Assembly (NCBI GenBank): GCA_010015675.1
Contig: ML976986.1
Location: forward strand, 1,248,643 to 1,301,023
DNA from: Byssothecium circinans
Lineage: Eukaryota > Ascomycota > Dothideomycetes > Pleosporales > Massarinaceae
Direction: 5' to 3'
Length of the DNA stretch: 52,381 nucleotides
Under the pieces are notes generated by a model that saw only the letters and a list, made by a program, of their open reading frames with translations, was not told the origin of the DNA and searched no databases. Positions 48,589 to 52,381 of this stretch are shown here, one piece after another. Positions within the stretch are counted from its first letter, which is position 1, and the number at the start of each line of letters is the position of its first letter. The position numbers were made by a program, and so were the translations under genes.

Positions 48589-50863
48589 ATGAGCTTGTTA
48601 CAGGCAGCGCGGCAGGCGGCGCGGTGCAATTCGGGTCTGGGAAGGTCGTACGCTGAGATATCACGATTTGTTCGGACGCGCCGTCACGGGATCACGCTCC
48701 GTCCCCCTTCTAATGTAACATGTCTACGCAATGCACGTATGCTGCATTCCGATACTCAACCTACACCGATCGAAGACGAAAAGCTACGGAAGGCGTTGGA
48801 TGGATACAAAGAATTACGTAAATTCAATTCTACCGCTTGTATTTGTAGACATCAGGCCCTAACACGTTTATAGTCGACTCATCACCATGGGACAACGACT
48901 TCCAACTCTTCACCAATGGATTGAATAAAAGACCATTAGGTCAGGAAGTAATTCTCCGGGGATATCTGACAACACGTCGCGACGTGAACAAGAAGCTGTC
49001 GTTCGCCATCATACGAAGCGAGATACAATCTATGTCTATACAACTCGTGTCCTCAGCGAATGAAGAAGGGAGCCCGGCCGCAGAAGCTCATGCCCGACTA
49101 CGAACTCTAAGGGATTGGACTCCAGTCGTCATTAAAGGCATCCTGCAGGAAAAAGCACCGCCGAAAGAAAACAGCAAACCAGATCCTCAAGAATCAGACC
49201 AGCAAGAAAAGAAACCGTCGAAGAATAGCAACGCCGAATCTAGCGCTGCGGAATGTCCCATGATATCCGGACGGGAAATTGCACTTACCTCCGTACTTCC
49301 CCTCAACGAAATCGCCTTAGATGTAATCATTAAAGAAGAGGCAGCCTATGGCCCCGAACAACGCCATCTCCAGCTCCGTACAAGTCCCCAGCTCCGCGAA
49401 AATCTCCTACTTCGCCACCGCGTAAACAGCAGAGCTCGGACGTTTTTGAATGAGAGAAGTTGGAAAGAAGTCGAGACACCACTCCTCTTCAAATCGACAC
49501 CTGAAGGGGCGAGAGAATTCCTCGTTCCGACGCGGAACAAGGGTCTCGCATATGCGCTACCGCAGTCCCCCCAGCAATATAAACAGATACTCATGGCCTC
49601 TGGGCTCAACAGATACTATCAGTTCGCGAAGTGTTTTCGGGATGAGGATTTGAGGGCTGACAGACAGCCTGAGTTCACACAAGTAAGTTCACTGTTATCT
49701 TATCTGATCAACATCAAGTAGATCTAACATATGATTAGCTCGATCTCGAAATGTCCTTCGCAGGCGAAGACAAAGTGATGGCTGAAGTCGAATCCCTCCT
49801 TCAGCATCTCTGGAATAAAGAGCTCGGAATGAAACTGCGTCCCTTCGCCCGCCTCACCTACCAAGAAGCAATGTCCTCCTACGGGTCCGACAAGCCCGAT
49901 CTCCGCTACACTTCACGCATCCACCAAATAACCTCCATGCTACCTCCTGACCTAATCTCCAAGATCACCCCCCTAGAAACCCCTACCGTCGACGCCCTCC
50001 GCCTCCACCTCTCTCCCGAACCCTCCAAAAACCGGAAATTCATTGCCGACTTCCTCGAAAGCCCAGAAGGCAAACCCTACCTAAGCAACCCCGACGGCCA
50101 GCCCGCCGCCTTCATAGGCGACGCTTCCCAGCCGCTCAGCGGCCTAGGCGCTCTCGGCCCCGTGTTCGCCATGGACTGCCCCCCCGAAGTAGCCATCGAC
50201 CACGGCGACGTGCTAATCCTGCAAGCGCGCCCCAACACGCCCTTCCAAGGCCAAGGCTCCACTATGCTCGGCAACCTCCGCACCGCCCTCTACAAAGCCG
50301 CAACCGACCAGGACCTCCTCCTTCCAAGCCATCGTCCAAACAAGCACCGCGTCGAATTCGTCTGGATAACCGATTTCCCCCTCTTCACTCCCTCCACGGC
50401 CTCGGAGCCCGGCCAAGGCGGCCAGGCCGGCCTCTCCTCTACCCACCATCCCTTCACAGCACCCAAAACCGCCGCCGACGTCGATCTCCTGCTCACCGAC
50501 CCCACTAAAGCCGTCGCAGCCCACTACGACATCGTCGTCAACGGCGTCGAGCTCGGCGGCGGCTCCCGTCGTATCCACAATGCCGCCGTGCAGAAATTCA
50601 TCTTCCGCGACGTGCTGAAGATGAAGGAGGAGCGCGTTGAGGATTTCAGGCATTTGCTGGATGTGCTGGCGAGCGGGTGTCCCCCGCATGCGGGGCTGGC
50701 GTTGGGGTGGGATAGGTTGTGTGCGGTTATGGCGAAGACGGAGTCGGTGAGGGATGTTATTGCGTTTCCGAAGACGGGGAGGGGCGAGGATCCGCTTGTT
50801 AGGGCGCCGAATAGGGCGAGTGAGGAGCAGTGGGGGACGTATCATTTGAGGGTCGAGGAGTGA
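48589..50863 (+). CDS. MSD1: Mitochondrial aspartyl-tRNA synthetase
   Basis: Three exons (48589-48817, 48874-49682, 49739-50863) give 720 residues. The Arg/Ser-rich, acid-poor N-terminus ([18 protein letters not shown]) is a mitochondrial presequence. An OB-fold anticodon-binding domain follows ([17 protein letters not shown]). The class II catalytic core carries motif 2 [18 protein letters not shown] (about residue 330) and motif 3 GLALGWDRL (about 664), with a GAD-type insertion between. It charges mitochondrial tRNA-Asp. The first intron is 56 nt with a canonical branch site CTAAC 13 nt before its acceptor; without splicing the frame ends at once. The bacterial-type architecture separates it from the cytosolic enzyme. 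The OB-to-core linker is Lys/Gln-rich. Confidence 0.92.
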
Positions 50864-51216
50864 GGGGGGCGTAGTGTTGTGTTGTATTGTACTGTATTTT
50901 GTTTGCTTGTTGTTCCGTGCATGGAAGTTCTGGTGCGGGGCTGTGTACGCTGTATAGATAGATAGCAGGGGGTTGGGGTGCAGGTATTTGTATATATATA
51001 TCTCGTGTAAGATAAGATAATGGGCTAACTATAAGACGAGGAAAATACGGCGTGTGCTGAAATTACTCAGCACAATGACAAAACAAAAGCATAAACCATC
51101 GCACGACTGTCGCGATCCGTCTGACCGCGACGGCGTTGGCAGATGGCCGAGGCAAGGCCCGCAGAAGCTGACTCATATCACGCTGTGGCCCGTCTCCTCA
51201 AGTGTGTCATTCTTGG
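50864..51216. other. 3' flank of MSD1 and junction with the transposon relic
   Basis: 353 bp. A G/T-rich 3' UTR-like stretch ends in a TATATATATAT run near 50993-51002. The bases from about 51060 to 51216 are GC-richer; no transposase similarity is recognisable there, so the element's 5' half appears lost. Confidence 0.4.
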
Positions 51217-52181
51217 CGACCATTATTCAGGAGTGCTCCCAATCTAGATATACCGACTCCGAGATCAGCTTGGAGTGGATCAAACGTGTGTTTGACCCCC
51301 AAACCTAAGCGCAGGCTAACCAGAAACCACGGATCCTCATCTATAACGGCTTCGGCACTCACGAGTCGCTCGAGGTCATGCAGTATTGCTTTGAGAACAA
51401 CATTATCCTTTGCCGTATTCCGTCGCTCACTTCCCATAAGCTCCAACCCTGTGACATCGGGGTGTTTGGCCTATTGAAGGCTGCATACCGCGAAGAGGTT
51501 GTACGACTGTACCAAGGAGGCGCAGACACGGTCGGCAAGCAGCATTTCACGTCTCTCTATGGTCCTGCACGGGAGAGGTCGCTCACACCCCGGAACATCA
51601 AGGCAGGTTGGTCCACAGCCGGCCTACGGCCGTTCAACCCAGACAAGGTACTCAGAGGCATCCAGAAGCCACTAGTCGAAGTGCATGTTCCTCAGGAAGG
51701 TGAGCTGAAGGTGGAAGCTTGTCCACCACAGGTACTCCAAACACCAGTGACAGCGGAGGCTCTTACTTCGCTGCGCAGCCTAATTGAACAGAGCTCTCAC
51801 ATGCTTGATGAGTCGAGCAGACACCACGTGCAAAAGCTGGCCAATGCCGCCGAAAGAGCCTTTGCCGATCGCGCCCTCCTCGACGAGAATCTAAATCTGT
51901 TCAAGCAGAACAACGAAAGGGAATGTCGCAAATCGACTCGATCAACAGTAGTCGGAAAGGCGAAGGTGATGAGCTATGAAGATATTGAGCTGGCAAAAGC
52001 GAAGCGGGATGCGAAAGAAGCTACTGTGGTTAAAGGAAAACCTGGTCGGAAGCGGAAAAGCTCTGCACCAGTGGTGGCGCAGGCCAAAAGGCCACGGAAG
52101 AGTGAAATGGAAGTCGCAGAGGATGAAATAGATGCATTGGGGATAGGAAATTATTGCTCTGTCCTACGATTTCAGAAGTAA
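51217..52181 (+). pseudogene. Fot1/pogo-type DDE transposase relic
   Basis: The C-terminal two-thirds of a pogo/Fot1 transposase (DDE superfamily endonuclease, PF03184) reads in one frame. It includes RYTDSEISLEWIKRVFDP, KPRILIYNGFGTHESLE, LTSHKLQPCDIGVFG and the Lys-rich tail ending IDALGIGNYCSVLRF. The helix-turn-helix N-terminus and the first acidic residue are missing. TAA at 51306 interrupts the frame where homologues have a Gln or Lys. The catalytic Asp of the DGFGTH motif is Asn (GAC to AAC). Both changes are C-to-T/G-to-A transitions typical of RIP (the TAA if from CAA). The element is dead; its own terminus is not visible downstream. Confidence 0.85.
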
Positions 52182-52349
52182 TGGGTTTGTAGAAATGAAT
52201 ATAGAAATTGATCTTAGAAGAGTCTGTCGTTCACCATTTATATTATATCCAATCTTCGCCAGCGACCACACTATTCTTGCCATCGTAGAAAGGACCCATC
52301 GTTTCCCTTCAGCCAGTACCGACGATACCTTGTGTCCCACTCCCATGTC
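52182..52349. other. Flank of the transposase relic
   Basis: 168 bp with no gene or clear inverted terminal repeat. Confidence 0.4.
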
Positions 52350-52381
52350 CCTTGGGTTGAAGAAGTTCCTTGGGTTGAAGA
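52350..52381. repeat. Start of an 18-bp tandem repeat cut by the window end
   Basis: CCTTGGGTTGAAGAAGTT occurs at 52350-52367 and its first 14 bases recur without mismatch at 52368-52381, where the window ends. It may be a two-copy duplication or the edge of a longer minisatellite. Confidence 0.6.

Overview
This window looks like nuclear DNA of a filamentous ascomycete (Pezizomycotina). Genes are split by short GT-AG introns of about 45-110 nt, CT-rich tracts lie upstream of genes, a Fot1/pogo-type transposon relic carries RIP-like C-to-T/G-to-A changes, and the gene families are typical of moulds. The exact order is not visible; a Dothideomycete is a guess. All gene models were spliced by hand. 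Each multi-exon model keeps a multiple-of-three coding length, except the giant gene, which contains a frameshift.

Layout. 1-817: a degenerate repeat abutting a 5'-truncated phosphotransferase fragment. 2.0-8.6 kb: an MFS transporter (+), a secreted acid phosphatase (-) and a membrane-anchored multicopper oxidase (+); the last two diverge from a shared 0.9 kb region. 9.9-27.9 kb: a conserved housekeeping and signalling block, mostly on the minus strand. It holds a cAMP-receptor-like GPCR, splicing factor CWC22, DPM2 (+, divergent from CWC22), a DCAF6-like WD40 protein, a small catalase-like haem protein, the cyclin-dependent kinase PHO85, the Ap4A phosphorylase APA2 and a two-repeat Myb/SANT protein. 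28-32 kb is gene-poor, with one possible unrecognised small gene. 32.2-33.2 kb: an SDR oxidoreductase.

The standout is 33748-47474, a roughly 13.7 kb locus for a putative wall or surface protein of about 4,575 residues. In order it encodes a signal peptide, a PAN/apple-like domain, several kilobases of Leu/Ser/Pro 'GLLS...PTPS' repeats, thirteen copies of an unfamiliar PL.DI..S.G...GLCPGP.CR module, a Ser/Thr-rich stalk, a second PAN-like domain, an eight-cysteine chitin-binding domain, and Trp/Tyr/Asp/Glu modules of the form WYWA.KWEWEYY. In this sequence it is cut by one frame change near 35.66 kb and three in-frame stops (TGA, TGA, TAG). It is therefore a recently broken gene, a recoded gene, or one with assembly errors.

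48.6-50.9 kb encodes mitochondrial aspartyl-tRNA synthetase. The window ends in a RIP-damaged Fot1/pogo transposase relic and the start of an 18-bp tandem repeat. The genes form no single metabolic cluster. Nutrient and stress signalling (PHO85, acid phosphatase, GPCR, APA2) recurs, but nothing shows that these genes act together.
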